A stretch of DNA of 30,263 bases from an uncultured bacterium (GCA_903861055.1 CAIOSU010000174.1:1-30263), one strand, 5' to 3'; shown: positions 1-8,479, counted from the first letter of the stretch. Numbers and translations: made by a program. Notes: a model not told the origin generated them from the sequence alone.

Positions 1-668
1 CTTGCTGCCTCTGGGTATTCCTTGTTTAATAACTTACTTACCATAACTACAAACGCAGCTAGCACTAAGAAATAGCCAAGAATGATGACAAATGCTGGGT
101 AACCACCCGTGAGTAATAGGGCAGCAAAACCGCCCAAAAGCAGCGCAGGGTAAAAGGATGGCTTTTGCATCAACCTAAAAAACGCACCCAACACAAATGG
201 CACCCAAGCCGCCGAAACCACATACGGTATATGTTGCGCATTGCCCACAAAAACACCATTGCATTCATAAGCCAATGCAAAGCACACAGCCACAAAACTG
301 CTTATGCCGAGCACTCTAAGCAAGCCATACATGCCTAAGCCCCCAATAATAACATGTAGTATAAAAGACGCATTGATAATGCGCGCATCGCAAGGCATTA
401 TGGCCCCCAATAGCCACGAAACCGGATACCAATAACCCCCTTGCGGATCGGCGTAAAAAGGAGAACCAAAGTATTGAAAAGGGTTCCACAAAGGCAAATG
501 GCCCGTGCTAATACAGTCGCAAATAAAAGATTGGTGTTGGAAAAATTGGTCCATGGCATCCCATTTCATGGTAAAAACCATAAAACTTACCTGCCAATAC
601 GCTAGAATTGGGAACAACACAATAAGAGCCAGCACCCAATACGCAAAGGCGTTTTCCTTTTTTTGCAT
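1..668 (-). CDS. YfhO-like polytopic membrane protein (5' part only, cut by window edge)
   Basis: An open frame runs from an ATG at 668 to the left window edge without a stop, giving about 222 N-terminal residues. It starts MQKKENAFAYWVLALIVLFP and has a first membrane helix at about residues 8-30. A loop follows with the motif HLPLWNPFQYFGSPFYADPQ and then GGYWYP, and then several more hydrophobic helices. The loop motif PLWNP...GSPFYAD..GGYWYP is typical of the YfhO/mannosyltransferase-like integral membrane proteins of Bacteroidota, which are thought to act on lipid-linked sugars in envelope glycan synthesis. That role is family inference. A TAAATTTG -7 box lies only six bases upstream of the ATG, which supports this start. 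It is divergent from the DUF218 gene at 807. The C-terminal half is not visible, so a different polytopic glycosyltransferase family remains possible. Confidence 0.72.
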   Translation of the reverse strand, partial: MQKKENAFAYWVLALIVLFPILAYWQVSFMVFTMKWDAMDQFFQHQSFICDCISTGHLPLWNPFQYFGSPFYADPQGGYWYPVSWLLGAIMPCDARIINASFILHVIIGGLGMYGLLRVLGISSFVAVCFALAYECNGVFVGNAQHIPYVVSAAWVPFVLGAFFRLMQKPSFYPALLLGGFAALLLTGGYPAFVIILGYFLVLAAFVVMVSKLLNKEYPEAA

Positions 669-674
669 GATAGA

Positions 675-682
675 CAAATTTA
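675..682 (-). promoter_or_regulatory. -7 promoter box TAAATTTG for the YfhO-like gene
   Basis: Perfect match to the Bacteroidota -7 element TAnnTTTG on the minus strand, ending six bases before the ATG at 668. No TTTG -33 element is visible at the usual 19-21 bp spacing. Transcription would begin only one to three bases before the start codon. Confidence 0.55.
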
Positions 683-794
683 GTTGATTTACATTTGCTA
701 TCGCATATTGCTCGGCTTTTGCTGTTTTTACCGAACAACATTTACCGTAAAAAATTAACTGCAACCAAAATAATCCTTCGGAGCAGTATAAACT

Positions 795-802
795 TATATT
801 TG
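795..802 (+). promoter_or_regulatory. -7 promoter box TATATTTG for the DUF218 gene at 807
   Basis: Perfect TAnnTTTG match ending four bases before the ATG at 807. Either the message is leaderless, or translation begins at the in-frame ATG at 819. Confidence 0.5.
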
Positions 803-806
803 CCCT

Positions 807-1433
807 ATGCCTATAAATATGCCTGGTAAAAAAATACGCGTTGCAGGTGTTCTGCTAATCCTGTTTATCTGCCTTTTTGTTTTTCGCTACCCTATTATGC
901 GTGGGTTTGGCCATTTTTTGATTTCATCTGACGAGCTACAAAAGGTATCACATGTGTTTGTGCTTTCGGGCGGTGCGTTTGACAGAGCTCCAAAAGGCGC
1001 TAGCGTTTTCCTAGAGGGATATACCGATACGGTAGTTTGCACAGGGGAAAGCGTGCCGCACGACTTGATGGCTATAGGCCTACCCTACAGCGAAGGTGAA
1101 ATAACCAGAAGGTTTGTAGTGGAAAACGGAGTGCCCGAAGACAAGGTAAAACTACTGGAAAAGGGCACTAGTACGTTGGAAGAATCGGAAGTAATATTGG
1201 CTTATTGCAAGCAAAATGGCATCAAAAAAATTGGCATCGTTTCTACCCAGTTTCACACGCGGCGCATACGTAGGGTATTCGATAAAAAATTCGCAGGCTC
1301 GGGCATTGAGGTTTTTATCTTCGGGGCCAATGCAACCGCCTATAGCGAAGAAACATGGTGGGATAATGAATACGGGCTCATTTCGCTCAACAACGAGTAT
1401 ATTAAAATTGTGTACTACTGGTTGAAGCATTAA
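807..1433 (+). CDS. YdcF/SanA-family (DUF218) membrane-anchored protein
   Basis: This 208-aa protein has one N-terminal membrane helix (about residues 10-28) followed by a DUF218 (ElyC/SanA/YdcF) domain. Family landmarks are visible: HVFVLSGG near residue 50, the STLEESEV segment near 121, the strand plus motif GIVSTQFHTRRI near 142, and a C-terminal WWDNEYG...NEYIKIVYYW. DUF218 proteins in E. coli are linked to envelope barrier function and lipid-carrier metabolism, but no reaction is established, so the role here is only 'envelope-associated'. The start could be 807 or the second Met at 819. The -7 box at 795-802 leaves almost no leader for the first. The gene is alone in its transcription unit. 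A second, different DUF218 gene lies at 8673. Confidence 0.85.
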   Translation: MPINMPGKKIRVAGVLLILFICLFVFRYPIMRGFGHFLISSDELQKVSHVFVLSGGAFDRAPKGASVFLEGYTDTVVCTGESVPHDLMAIGLPYSEGEITRRFVVENGVPEDKVKLLEKGTSTLEESEVILAYCKQNGIKKIGIVSTQFHTRRIRRVFDKKFAGSGIEVFIFGANATAYSEETWWDNEYGLISLNNEYIKIVYYWLKH

Positions 1434-1440
1434 CGAGAAG

Positions 1441-1456
1441 TTAGGAGGCCTCCTAA
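1441..1456. repeat. 16-bp perfect palindrome after the DUF218 gene
   Basis: TTAGGAGG followed directly by CCTCCTAA, eight bases after the stop at 1433. AATGCC at 1455-1460 is repeated inverted as GGCATT further on. There is no T-run, so this is a weak terminator at best, or a dimer-binding site. The rest of the 260-bp gap up to gldA shows only the promoter-like box at 1621. Confidence 0.4.
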
Positions 1457-1620
1457 TGCCCACCAAATGTACCTTTATGCAGGCATTATTCATCATTAAG
1501 CTCCAAAAGCAAGTTTAATGTAAGATAAAGCCAACATCCTAGAGTAAATAACAAATAAACGATAGTGACTCTATCTACCCAAAACGTCAGTAAACGTAAA
1601 AATCTGTTAATGCCATACCT

Positions 1621-1628
1621 TAACTTTA
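1621..1628 (+). promoter_or_regulatory. Probable -7 box TAACTTTA of the gld operon
   Basis: Seven of eight matches to TAnnTTTG, 65 bp before the gldA start, and the best candidate in the gap. No matching -33 element is obvious. Confidence 0.35.
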
Positions 1629-1693
1629 GTTGCAAGCGTTAACCCTCGCAACCTTTTATTAACTTCGTGCTTCTTTTGTAGGAACAGCCTCCC

Positions 1694-2602
1694 ATGTCGG
1701 TTAAAGTAGAACATCTTACCAAGCTATATGGCGCCCAGCGAGCGGTGGACGATATTTCGTTCGAAGTGCGCACGGGTGAGGTGTTGGGTTTTTTGGGCCC
1801 AAATGGCGCTGGCAAAAGTACTACCATGAAAATGGTAACCTGTTTTGTACCACAAAGCAGTGGCAAAGCAAGCGTTTGTGGGTTTGATACCATGAACAAC
1901 CCCATGGAGGTGCGCCGTAAAATTGGCTACCTGCCCGAAAGCAACCCCCTGTACTATGATATGTATGTGCGCGAGTACTTGGAGTTTATCGGCCGAGTGC
2001 ACAAGCTTAGCAACATAGGCAAACGCATTGACGAGATGGTGGACATGACGGGCCTTACCCGCGAACGCCACAAAAAAATAGGCCAATTAAGTAAAGGCTA
2101 CAAACAACGGGTAGGCATAGCACAAGCTATGCTACACAACCCCGATGTACTGATACTGGATGAGCCTACCAGCGGCCTCGACCCGAACCAATTGGTGGAG
2201 ATACGAAGCCTGATAAAAAACCTGGGCAAAGAAAAAACAGTGATACTCTCTACGCACATTATGCAAGAAGTGCAGGCTATGTGCGATAGGGTTATCATCA
2301 TTAACAAAGGTAAACTGGTAGCTGACGATACGCCAGAGCACTTGCAGCAGCGCACTGCCGGCGAAACCATTGTAAGGGTAGAGTTTAAGGAAACGCCTGA
2401 GTTAAAATTGCTTTCGGCAATTAGCGGCGTGAAAAGTGTGAAGAAAGAAAAGGACAACCAATGGTTGATATACTCACAGTCAGGCAAAGACCCTAGGGAG
2501 GAGATTTTCCGATTTGCTGCCGATAAAGGATTGACATTATTGACATTGAATAAAGAGCAATCGTCGTTGGAGAATGTTTTCCAAGAATTGACGAATAGAT
2601 AA
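1694..2602 (+). CDS. gldA: Gliding motility ABC transporter ATP-binding protein GldA
   Basis: This 302-aa ABC ATPase is the cytoplasmic energy-coupling subunit of the Gld ABC transporter. Walker A GPNGAGKST is at residues 35-43, the signature LSKGY at 132-136, and Walker B LILDEP around 153-158, followed by TSGLDP. An H-loop STH and a C-terminal accessory region of about 85 residues fit drug/gliding-type ABC-2 ATPases. The assignment to GldA rests on size, on the GldA-like start MSVKVEHLTKLYGAQRAVDD, and above all on gldF and gldG directly downstream, with an 11-bp gap to gldF. In Flavobacterium johnsoniae GldA, GldF and GldG are needed for gliding. Many non-gliding Bacteroidota also carry them, so motility is not implied. 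Confidence 0.92.
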   Translation: MSVKVEHLTKLYGAQRAVDDISFEVRTGEVLGFLGPNGAGKSTTMKMVTCFVPQSSGKASVCGFDTMNNPMEVRRKIGYLPESNPLYYDMYVREYLEFIGRVHKLSNIGKRIDEMVDMTGLTRERHKKIGQLSKGYKQRVGIAQAMLHNPDVLILDEPTSGLDPNQLVEIRSLIKNLGKEKTVILSTHIMQEVQAMCDRVIIINKGKLVADDTPEHLQQRTAGETIVRVEFKETPELKLLSAISGVKSVKKEKDNQWLIYSQSGKDPREEIFRFAADKGLTLLTLNKEQSSLENVFQELTNR

Positions 2603-2613
2603 GAACCATAACG

Positions 2614-3348
2614 ATGCTAAGTATATACCGCAAAGAGATTAATGCCTTCTTCAGCTCGCTTATAGGGTATATCGCTATTGTGGTATTTCTGGTAATTACG
2701 GGCCTCATCGTTTGGGTGTTCCCCGATACCAACGTGCTCGATTATGGCTACGCCTCATTGGAGAGCCTGTTTTTTGTAGCCCCTTGGGTTTATTTGTTCC
2801 TTATACCGGCCATTACCATGCGCTCGTTTGCCGAAGAGATAAGCAATGGCACTATTGAAATGCTATCTACAAAGCCGCTTCGAGAGATTGACATAATACT
2901 TGGCAAGTACTTTGCAGCACTTACGTTAGTGTTTTTCTCGTTGCTTCCTACGCTCATTTATTATATCGCCATTTATCAGCTAGGCGCACCTAAGGGCAAC
3001 TTGGATAGCGGTGCTATATGGGGCTCCTACATCGGTTTGTTGTTTTTGGGCTCGGCATTTGTATCTATTGGGTTGTTTGCCTCATCTATTACCAGCAACC
3101 AAATTGTATCATTTGTTTTGGCCGCATTCCTTTGCTTCTTCTTCCATTGGTCGTTCGACTTTTTGAGTGGCTTGGAATTGTTCTATGCCAAAATTGACGA
3201 CATTATCGAAGCAATAGGCATTAATGCCCACTATGTAAGCATCAGCCGTGGCGTGGTCGATACCCGCGATTTGGTCTACTTTATCAGCTTCACTGCCATA
3301 TTTATCCTGTTAACTAAAACGGTGCTAGAGAGCAGGAAATGGAAATGA
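2614..3348 (+). CDS. gldF: Gliding-associated ABC transporter permease GldF
   Basis: This 244-aa ABC-2 type permease has about six membrane helices. The first is near residues 12-35 (LIGYIAIVVFLVITGLIVWV) and the last near 220-236. The conserved ABC-2 motif ITMRSFAEEISNGTIEMLSTKPLRE lies around residues 68-92. It forms the membrane channel partner of GldA. It starts 11 bp after gldA and its stop overlaps the start of gldG (ATGGAAATGA), which indicates translational coupling. Identification is by family motif, size and gene order. Confidence 0.92.
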   Translation: MLSIYRKEINAFFSSLIGYIAIVVFLVITGLIVWVFPDTNVLDYGYASLESLFFVAPWVYLFLIPAITMRSFAEEISNGTIEMLSTKPLREIDIILGKYFAALTLVFFSLLPTLIYYIAIYQLGAPKGNLDSGAIWGSYIGLLFLGSAFVSIGLFASSITSNQIVSFVLAAFLCFFFHWSFDFLSGLELFYAKIDDIIEAIGINAHYVSISRGVVDTRDLVYFISFTAIFILLTKTVLESRKWK

Positions 3349-5078
3349 AAAATACGTCGCTAAAAATAAGGTCATTTGTGCGCTTGGGCGTTTTACTGCT
3401 CATAGTGGTGTTGGTCAACATCATAAGCCAAAGTGTATATACCCGCCTCGACCTAACCACCGAGAAACGCTACACGCTGGCCAAAGCCACCACCACCCTG
3501 CTCCGCGACTTGGATGATGTGATATACGTGCAGGTGTATTTGGAGGGCAAGTTCCCTGCAGGCTTTAAGCGCTTGCGCAACGCCACCGAAGAAATGTTGT
3601 ACGAATTTGCCAATGTATCGGGCGGCAAGGTGCAATATCGTTTTGTTGACCCATCGGCAGGAGAATATGCGCAAAAAGAAACCCTTTACAAAAACCTGTA
3701 CGACAAAGGCCTACTGCCCACCAACTTGCAGGTAAAAGAAAACGATGGCACTAGCCAGCAAATTATTTTCCCAGGGCTGTTGATGCGCTACCGCGGACAA
3801 GAAGTGCCCGTTAATTTATTGGAAAACCGCCCAGGCTTCGGCCCCGACCAAGCCTTGAACATCTCTGTTGAGTTGTTGGAGTACAAACTAGCCAATGGCA
3901 TCAAAAAAGTAAGCCAGCGCAGCCAGCCGCGCATAGGCATTGTGCAAGGCCACGGCGAATTGGACACCCTGCGCATGGCCGATATTATTACCACCCTTAC
4001 CGACCTAAAATACGACGTAAAGCGTGTAAACCTGCCCAATACCTTATCGGTGGCCAAGCGTTTCGAAACCTTGATTATAGCAAAACCAACCACGCCATTT
4101 TCGGAGCAAGACAAGTTCAAGCTAGACCAGTTTGTGATGAACGGCGGAAGCATTCTATGGCTGATTGATGCCACCAATGCCGATATGGATAGCCTTAAAG
4201 GCCAGCCGTTTCAAATGGCCGGTGCAAGGGATTTGAACCTGGATGACCAGCTTTTCCGCTATGGCGTGCGTTTCAATAACGATTTGGTGCAGGATATACA
4301 GAGCAACGTAATACCTATTGTAGTAGGCGAAGGCAACCCACCACAAACGCAAATGATGCCTTGGCCATACTTTCCGGTGCTTACCTCCTATAGCAGCGAC
4401 CCGAACGATGTGCGCCTACCTAAGCCGCACACCATAGTGCGCAACTTGGATGCCATTGCTACCCAGTTCATCAGTACAATTGATACTATTAAGGTACCTA
4501 GTGTAAAGAAAACGCCGCTGCTGTTTAGCTCGCGGTATAGTAAGGCCATCCTCACCCCGGCACGTATTCATTTTGCCATACTTAAAGAGCAACCCGACCC
4601 GAAAAACTACACCAAATCGTACATGCCGGTGGCTTGGTTGCTTGAGGGTAATTTTACTTCGGTGTTCAAAAACCGCCTATCGGCCGAGACCATTAAAACT
4701 CTAAACGATTCGTTGAACAACATCGGGTTTAAAGATGCGGGTAATTATGCCAAAATGATAGTAATAGGTGATGGTGATGTAATTGCCAATGCCATTGCCA
4801 GCGACGGCAATCCTTACTTGCTAGGCTACTACCCATACTCGCAGCAAACCTTTGCCAACAAAGACTTTATACTGAATTGCATTGAATACCTTACCGATGA
4901 TGCCCAATTGATTGAAACCCGGAATAAGGAGATAAAACTTAGGCTGTTGGATAAAGTAAAAGCCCGTGAGCAAAAGCTGATGTGGCAAGTGTTGAATATG
5001 GCTTTGCCAGTGGTTTTGATAGCGATATTCGGGCTGGTTTATAATTTTATTCGCCGACGTAAATATGCCCGCAACTAA
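3339..5078 (+). CDS. gldG: Gliding-associated ABC transporter substrate-binding/auxiliary protein GldG
   Basis: This 579-aa protein has an N-terminal membrane helix (about residues 13-33), a large extracytoplasmic region of the ABC-type uncharacterised/auxiliary family (GldG/IFT52-like), and a C-terminal anchor around residues 550-570 followed by the basic tail NFIRRRKYARN. The family opening DLTTEKRYTLAKAT (about residues 39-52) is well conserved. GldG completes the GldAFG complex in the inner membrane. Two starts are possible: 3339, or the third codon at 3345 (ATGAAAAAT), where ATGA overlaps the gldF stop. The stop TAA overlaps the next ATG by one base. Confidence 0.92.
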   Translation: MEMKNTSLKIRSFVRLGVLLLIVVLVNIISQSVYTRLDLTTEKRYTLAKATTTLLRDLDDVIYVQVYLEGKFPAGFKRLRNATEEMLYEFANVSGGKVQYRFVDPSAGEYAQKETLYKNLYDKGLLPTNLQVKENDGTSQQIIFPGLLMRYRGQEVPVNLLENRPGFGPDQALNISVELLEYKLANGIKKVSQRSQPRIGIVQGHGELDTLRMADIITTLTDLKYDVKRVNLPNTLSVAKRFETLIIAKPTTPFSEQDKFKLDQFVMNGGSILWLIDATNADMDSLKGQPFQMAGARDLNLDDQLFRYGVRFNNDLVQDIQSNVIPIVVGEGNPPQTQMMPWPYFPVLTSYSSDPNDVRLPKPHTIVRNLDAIATQFISTIDTIKVPSVKKTPLLFSSRYSKAILTPARIHFAILKEQPDPKNYTKSYMPVAWLLEGNFTSVFKNRLSAETIKTLNDSLNNIGFKDAGNYAKMIVIGDGDVIANAIASDGNPYLLGYYPYSQQTFANKDFILNCIEYLTDDAQLIETRNKEIKLRLLDKVKAREQKLMWQVLNMALPVVLIAIFGLVYNFIRRRKYARN

Positions 5079-6151
5079 TGAAAAAAAACCTGGTTTATAT
5101 CATAATTGTCTTAGTATTGGCAGGGGTTGTGGGTTATTTGGTGTACCAAGAAAACAACAAATATGCCGTTGGCAACGACCAAGACTTCAGTACCGCCGAA
5201 GTTGACGACCTAGAGCGCATCTTTCTTGCCGCCAAGGATGGCCGAACGGTAAAGTTGGACAAGCAGGACGACTATTGGATGGTAAACGATTCGTTTAAGG
5301 CCATGCAAGCCAAAGTTGATTTGTTGCTGAGCACCCTAAAAGGACTAACTATATACTCGCCAGTGCCAGAGGCCGCAGAAGGAACTGCAATAAAAGAACT
5401 TGCCACGCACTCCATTAAAGTTGAGTTGTATAAAGATGCCGATGGAGCACCTTTTAAAGTTTACTTTTTGGGCAAGCCTAACCAAGGCCAAGATGCCAAT
5501 AGCATGCTCATGCAAATTGACGGCAAATCGGCACGGAAACCATACTTGGTGCACATACCAGGTTTTGTTGGCAATTTACAAACCCGTTTTTTGCTCAACA
5601 CCAGCGATTGGAGAGATTTGAGCGTATTTACCTACAAGCTTGACGAAATACAGGAAGTAAACTTTGTGTACAACGAATACCCTGAGGCATCTTTTAAATT
5701 GACCATTGAAGGCGACGACCAATATACCTTGCAAAATTTGGCAAACAAAACTGTCGCACCCGCAACATCCTTGTTTAAAGCGGGCATCAATAAGTTTCTC
5801 GATTCGTTTGCCGACCTAAACGCCGAGTCGGTTGAGAATAATTTCTTGTATAAAGACAGCGTAACCAATGGGCCCAAGTTTGCAACCCTAACTGTAAAGG
5901 GCAAAGATGGCAGCATTCAAGAAATGATCATGTATCGCATGCATGCCAACCGCCGCACCAAATTGTTATACGACAAAGGTGGTAACGCAATTGAGTTCGA
6001 CCCCGACCATTATTATGCATTATTTAATAATGGTAACGATTTTGGCGTGGTGCAGCAATATGTTTTTGGCAAAATACTGCGCAAATACGACGATTTCCTG
6101 CTAAAAGACCCTAGCGAAGGCGCTCTTAAAGAAGGTGTTACCAATCCATAA
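5078..6151 (+). CDS. DUF4340 membrane-anchored protein, fourth gene of the gld operon
   Basis: This 357-aa protein has a single N-terminal membrane helix (about residues 4-23) and a long predicted periplasmic region. The start of that region (DDLERIFLAAKDGRTVKLDKQ, WMVND, VDLLLSTLKGL, roughly residues 42-92) matches the DUF4340 pattern. Its start ATG shares one base with the gldG stop (TAATG), so it is very likely co-translated with gldAFG. DUF4340 genes commonly sit next to gldG-type auxiliary genes, which suggests an accessory envelope subunit of this transporter, but no function has been assigned. It has no recognised catalytic residues. Confidence 0.8.
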   Translation: MKKNLVYIIIVLVLAGVVGYLVYQENNKYAVGNDQDFSTAEVDDLERIFLAAKDGRTVKLDKQDDYWMVNDSFKAMQAKVDLLLSTLKGLTIYSPVPEAAEGTAIKELATHSIKVELYKDADGAPFKVYFLGKPNQGQDANSMLMQIDGKSARKPYLVHIPGFVGNLQTRFLLNTSDWRDLSVFTYKLDEIQEVNFVYNEYPEASFKLTIEGDDQYTLQNLANKTVAPATSLFKAGINKFLDSFADLNAESVENNFLYKDSVTNGPKFATLTVKGKDGSIQEMIMYRMHANRRTKLLYDKGGNAIEFDPDHYYALFNNGNDFGVVQQYVFGKILRKYDDFLLKDPSEGALKEGVTNP

Positions 6152-6188
6152 GCGAAAAATTCGCAAATTGCGGTAAAATACTAGCTGC

Positions 6189-7070
6189 ATGAAACGCCTA
6201 GCCATTGCAATCGGTTTTATGTTGGTTGTTTGTTTGCTTAGCTTAAACCCGCTGCAGGCACAACTCGATGTTCCACAAAAAAGTCCTAAAGCCAACATCT
6301 CATTTAGAGTAGGCCTCACCGATGTAAGCATAAACTACTGCAGCCCTGCTGCACGCGGCAGGGGTATTTGGGGCAAGCTAGTGCCCTATGACAAAGTATG
6401 GCGAGCAGGCGCCAACGAGGCCACTACCGTAGAGTTTAGCACCGATATAATTATTGGTAACATGATATTGCCTAAGGGTAAATATGGGTTCTTTTTGATA
6501 CCGAGCAAAGAGGGCAGTTGGACAGCCATTTTCAACAAAGTATGGGACCAATGGGGTGCCTATAGTTACGATGAAACCAAAGATGTTTTGCGCATAACTG
6601 TTGAGGCTAATAATCTGACCGAGGTGATTGAACACCTGCATTACCGCATAACTGAAAAGGATATTGAAAACGGCATAATTATAATGGAATGGGAGCGCAA
6701 GCAAGTGGTGATACCGTTTGCCACCGATGCCATTAACCAATCAATGGATAACATCGAGAAAGCACTAAAAACAGCCAAAAACGACGACAAATGGTGGTTG
6801 CATATGGAGGCTGCCGAATTGCAACTTGACCATTATTGTAATTTAGGTGTAGCCCTGGAACACGCCAATACCAGCATAAAACTTAAACCAACCGTTAGAG
6901 GTTATTGGGGCAAAGCTAGGGCACTAGCTTGGAAACAAGACTATGCCGCTGCTATAGCCACTACTGAAAAGGCCAAAACCCTGAGTGCAACCAGCAACGA
7001 GGAAAAAGAGTATTATGCCTCCGTTAAGGAACAATTGGAAGCCTCATTAAAAGAATGGAAAAAGCTGTGA
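6189..7070 (+). CDS. Secreted DUF2911 protein with TPR-like C-terminal region
   Basis: This 293-aa protein has a clear signal peptide (MKRLAIAIGFM...NPLQAQ, cleavage after about residue 25). Residues about 28-180 form the DUF2911 domain, recognisable from KANISFRVGLTDVSINYCSP, GRGIWGKLVPYDKVWRAGAN and the MILPKGKYGFFLIP segment. After about residue 190 there are paired amphipathic helices (SMDNIEKALKTAKNDDKWWL, LEHANTSIKLKP, AAAIATTEKAKTL) that look like two tetratricopeptide-type hairpins. DUF2911 has no established function. A periplasmic or outer-membrane-side role is inferred from the signal peptide. The gene follows the DUF4340 gene by 37 bp and may be in the same transcript. It converges with the gene ending at 7078. 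Confidence 0.82.
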   Translation: MKRLAIAIGFMLVVCLLSLNPLQAQLDVPQKSPKANISFRVGLTDVSINYCSPAARGRGIWGKLVPYDKVWRAGANEATTVEFSTDIIIGNMILPKGKYGFFLIPSKEGSWTAIFNKVWDQWGAYSYDETKDVLRITVEANNLTEVIEHLHYRITEKDIENGIIIMEWERKQVVIPFATDAINQSMDNIEKALKTAKNDDKWWLHMEAAELQLDHYCNLGVALEHANTSIKLKPTVRGYWGKARALAWKQDYAAAIATTEKAKTLSATSNEEKEYYASVKEQLEASLKEWKKL

Positions 7071-7077
7071 AGCAAAC

Positions 7078-7857
7078 TCAATTGCCCTTAAACACAGCGG
7101 GGCGTTTCTCTAAAAATGCAGTAACCCCCTCTTTATAGTCGTGCGTTGCACCAGCTATATCTTGGCACTGGGCTTCGTAATCAAGCATCGTATCCAAATC
7201 GCTATGGAACGATTTATTGAGCATACGTTTCATCAAAGCTATAGATTTGGTAGGCGCATTGGCATAGTAGTCTGTTACGCTCTTCACCATAGCATCTAAC
7301 TCATCAGCAGGCACTACGCGATTCACTAAGCCCAATTGCAAAGCCTCTGCGGCCTTTACGCGGCTACCCATGGTTGACAGCTCAAAAGCCTTGGCAGAAC
7401 CCACCAAACGAGGCAAGAAATACGAAGAACCTGAATCAAGCACCAAGCCAATGTTTACAAACACTTCAATGAGGGTGGCGTTTTCACTAGCTACAATAAA
7501 ATCGCAAGCCAACGCCAACGAACAGCCCGCACCTGCGGCCACACCATTCAATCGGCAAATTACCGGCTTCGGCATATTGCGTATGGCCCTGATAATAGGA
7601 TTGTACCGTTTGTGTATCGATTCGGAGAAACTACGATTCGGTTGTGCCATAGCTGCTTTCAAATCTTGGCCTGAGCAAAATGCCTTACCCTCGCCAGTAA
7701 GCACCACCGCCCTTACCTCAGTGTCACGCTCCGCTTTCTTCAGGGCCTCTTGCAACTCATAAGTGAGCTCATCGTTAAAGGCATTAAATACATCAGGCCT
7801 ATTCAGGCTTATGGTAGCTACCTTATCGGCAACGGTATATAGCAGGCTATTAAACAT
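7078..7857 (-). CDS. Enoyl-CoA hydratase/isomerase family protein, PaaG-like
   Basis: This 259-aa crotonase-fold protein has the oxyanion-hole segments GKAFCSGQDL (about 58-66) and NGVAAGAGCSLALACDF (about 104-120). The two glutamates of classical enoyl-CoA hydratase are absent: Ser113 and about Phe133 occupy those places. Asp141 in GLVLDSGSS matches the catalytic Asp of PaaG-type isomerases (LVPDCGG). This points to 2-(1,2-epoxyphenyl)acetyl-CoA isomerase or a related acyl-CoA isomerase rather than a hydratase. No other paa genes are in the window, so phenylacetate degradation cannot be claimed. An ATG at 7884 is also in frame, but TATTTTTA, a -7-like box, lies inside that extension (7874-7881), so I place the start at 7857 (MFNSLLYTV). 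Confidence 0.85.
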   Translation of the reverse strand: MFNSLLYTVADKVATISLNRPDVFNAFNDELTYELQEALKKAERDTEVRAVVLTGEGKAFCSGQDLKAAMAQPNRSFSESIHKRYNPIIRAIRNMPKPVICRLNGVAAGAGCSLALACDFIVASENATLIEVFVNIGLVLDSGSSYFLPRLVGSAKAFELSTMGSRVKAAEALQLGLVNRVVPADELDAMVKSVTDYYANAPTKSIALMKRMLNKSFHSDLDTMLDYEAQCQDIAGATHDYKEGVTAFLEKRPAVFKGN

Positions 7858-8383
7858 TGAAATGGTTTTGCGGTAAAAATACAAAATCGATTGGGCCTAA
7901 CATGAATCATCAACCGAAAAGTATCAAAGCCACCTACCAGCTCAAAACGGATTAAACAATTTATATAAACCTACATGTTTTACAAAAATCAATTTTCCTA
8001 TCAATTTTTTAAGTTTTGAACAAAATAAATGGGTAAAAGTAGACTTTTGAAAATATTTCTTGATTATTTGAAATAATTTTTGAATAATCGAACTAAAAAA
8101 GTGAATTTTATATTATCAAACGATGTTCGGGTTTTGTTTGCTTAAGGATGACCAATTTTCGTCAAAAAAATACAACCCCGAGCAAGACTCGCAAAAAGTG
8201 TAGTTTTTTCCCAAAATCGAGAAGCGAAAAAGGGTGTTAATATTCATTTTTGGCTTTTTAACAAAAAAATATTGCCAAAAACATACCATTTAAGGACTAA
8301 AGTTTGGAGGTGCGCAATCTTAAGTTTATTTTTGCACTCTCTTATACATTAGGCATAAATATTTAATTTATAAACACATCACA
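7858..8383. other. Long AT-rich intergenic region
   Basis: No credible gene is seen on either strand. It holds a run of very AT-rich sequence at about 8040-8120 with repeated TTGAAAATA, TTGATTATT, TTGAAATAA and TTGAATAAT motifs, and an inverted repeat TTTTTGGC (8247-8254)/GCCAAAAA (8274-8281) with an A/T-rich loop. The strongest promoter of the window lies near its right end (8303-8334). Confidence 0.5.
8303..8334 (+). promoter_or_regulatory. Full Bacteroidota promoter: TTTG - 20 bp - TATTTTTG
   Basis: The -33 element TTTG at 8303-8306 and the -7 element TATTTTTG at 8327-8334 are separated by exactly 20 bp, which matches the published Bacteroides consensus. It is the only site in the window where I see both halves perfect. 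Transcription should begin at about 8338-8342, roughly 45 nt before the GTG of the small reading frame at 8384. Confidence 0.6.
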
Positions 8384-8479
8384 GTGAAAGCACTATTTTC
8401 CTTCAGTTTACTCGTTTTGAGCAGCATTTTCATGTTTTTCGTAGTGCTGTTTTTCTGGTTGTTGCCAGCGCGTGACTAA
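8384..8479 (+). CDS. Possible 31-residue hydrophobic membrane peptide
   Basis: A GTG-initiated frame encodes VKALFSFSLLVLSSIF followed by MFFVVLFFWLLPARD. It has one basic residue at the N-terminus, an unbroken hydrophobic stretch of about 24 residues, and a polar PARD tail, which is the layout of a single-span small membrane protein. It lies about 45 nt downstream of the best promoter of the window and is followed by a hairpin at 8486-8505, so the interval looks like a complete short transcription unit. No Shine-Dalgarno sequence is present, but that is normal here. I do not recognise a family. The alternative is a non-coding RNA: AGCACTA at 8389 can pair with TAGTGCT at 8439. Confidence 0.35.
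   Translation: MKALFSFSLLVLSSIFMFFVVLFFWLLPARD

Noticed and set aside
8148..8240. 30-codon basic frame in the AT-rich gap
   Set aside because: No promoter or RBS is visible and the composition is what random AT-rich sequence would give.
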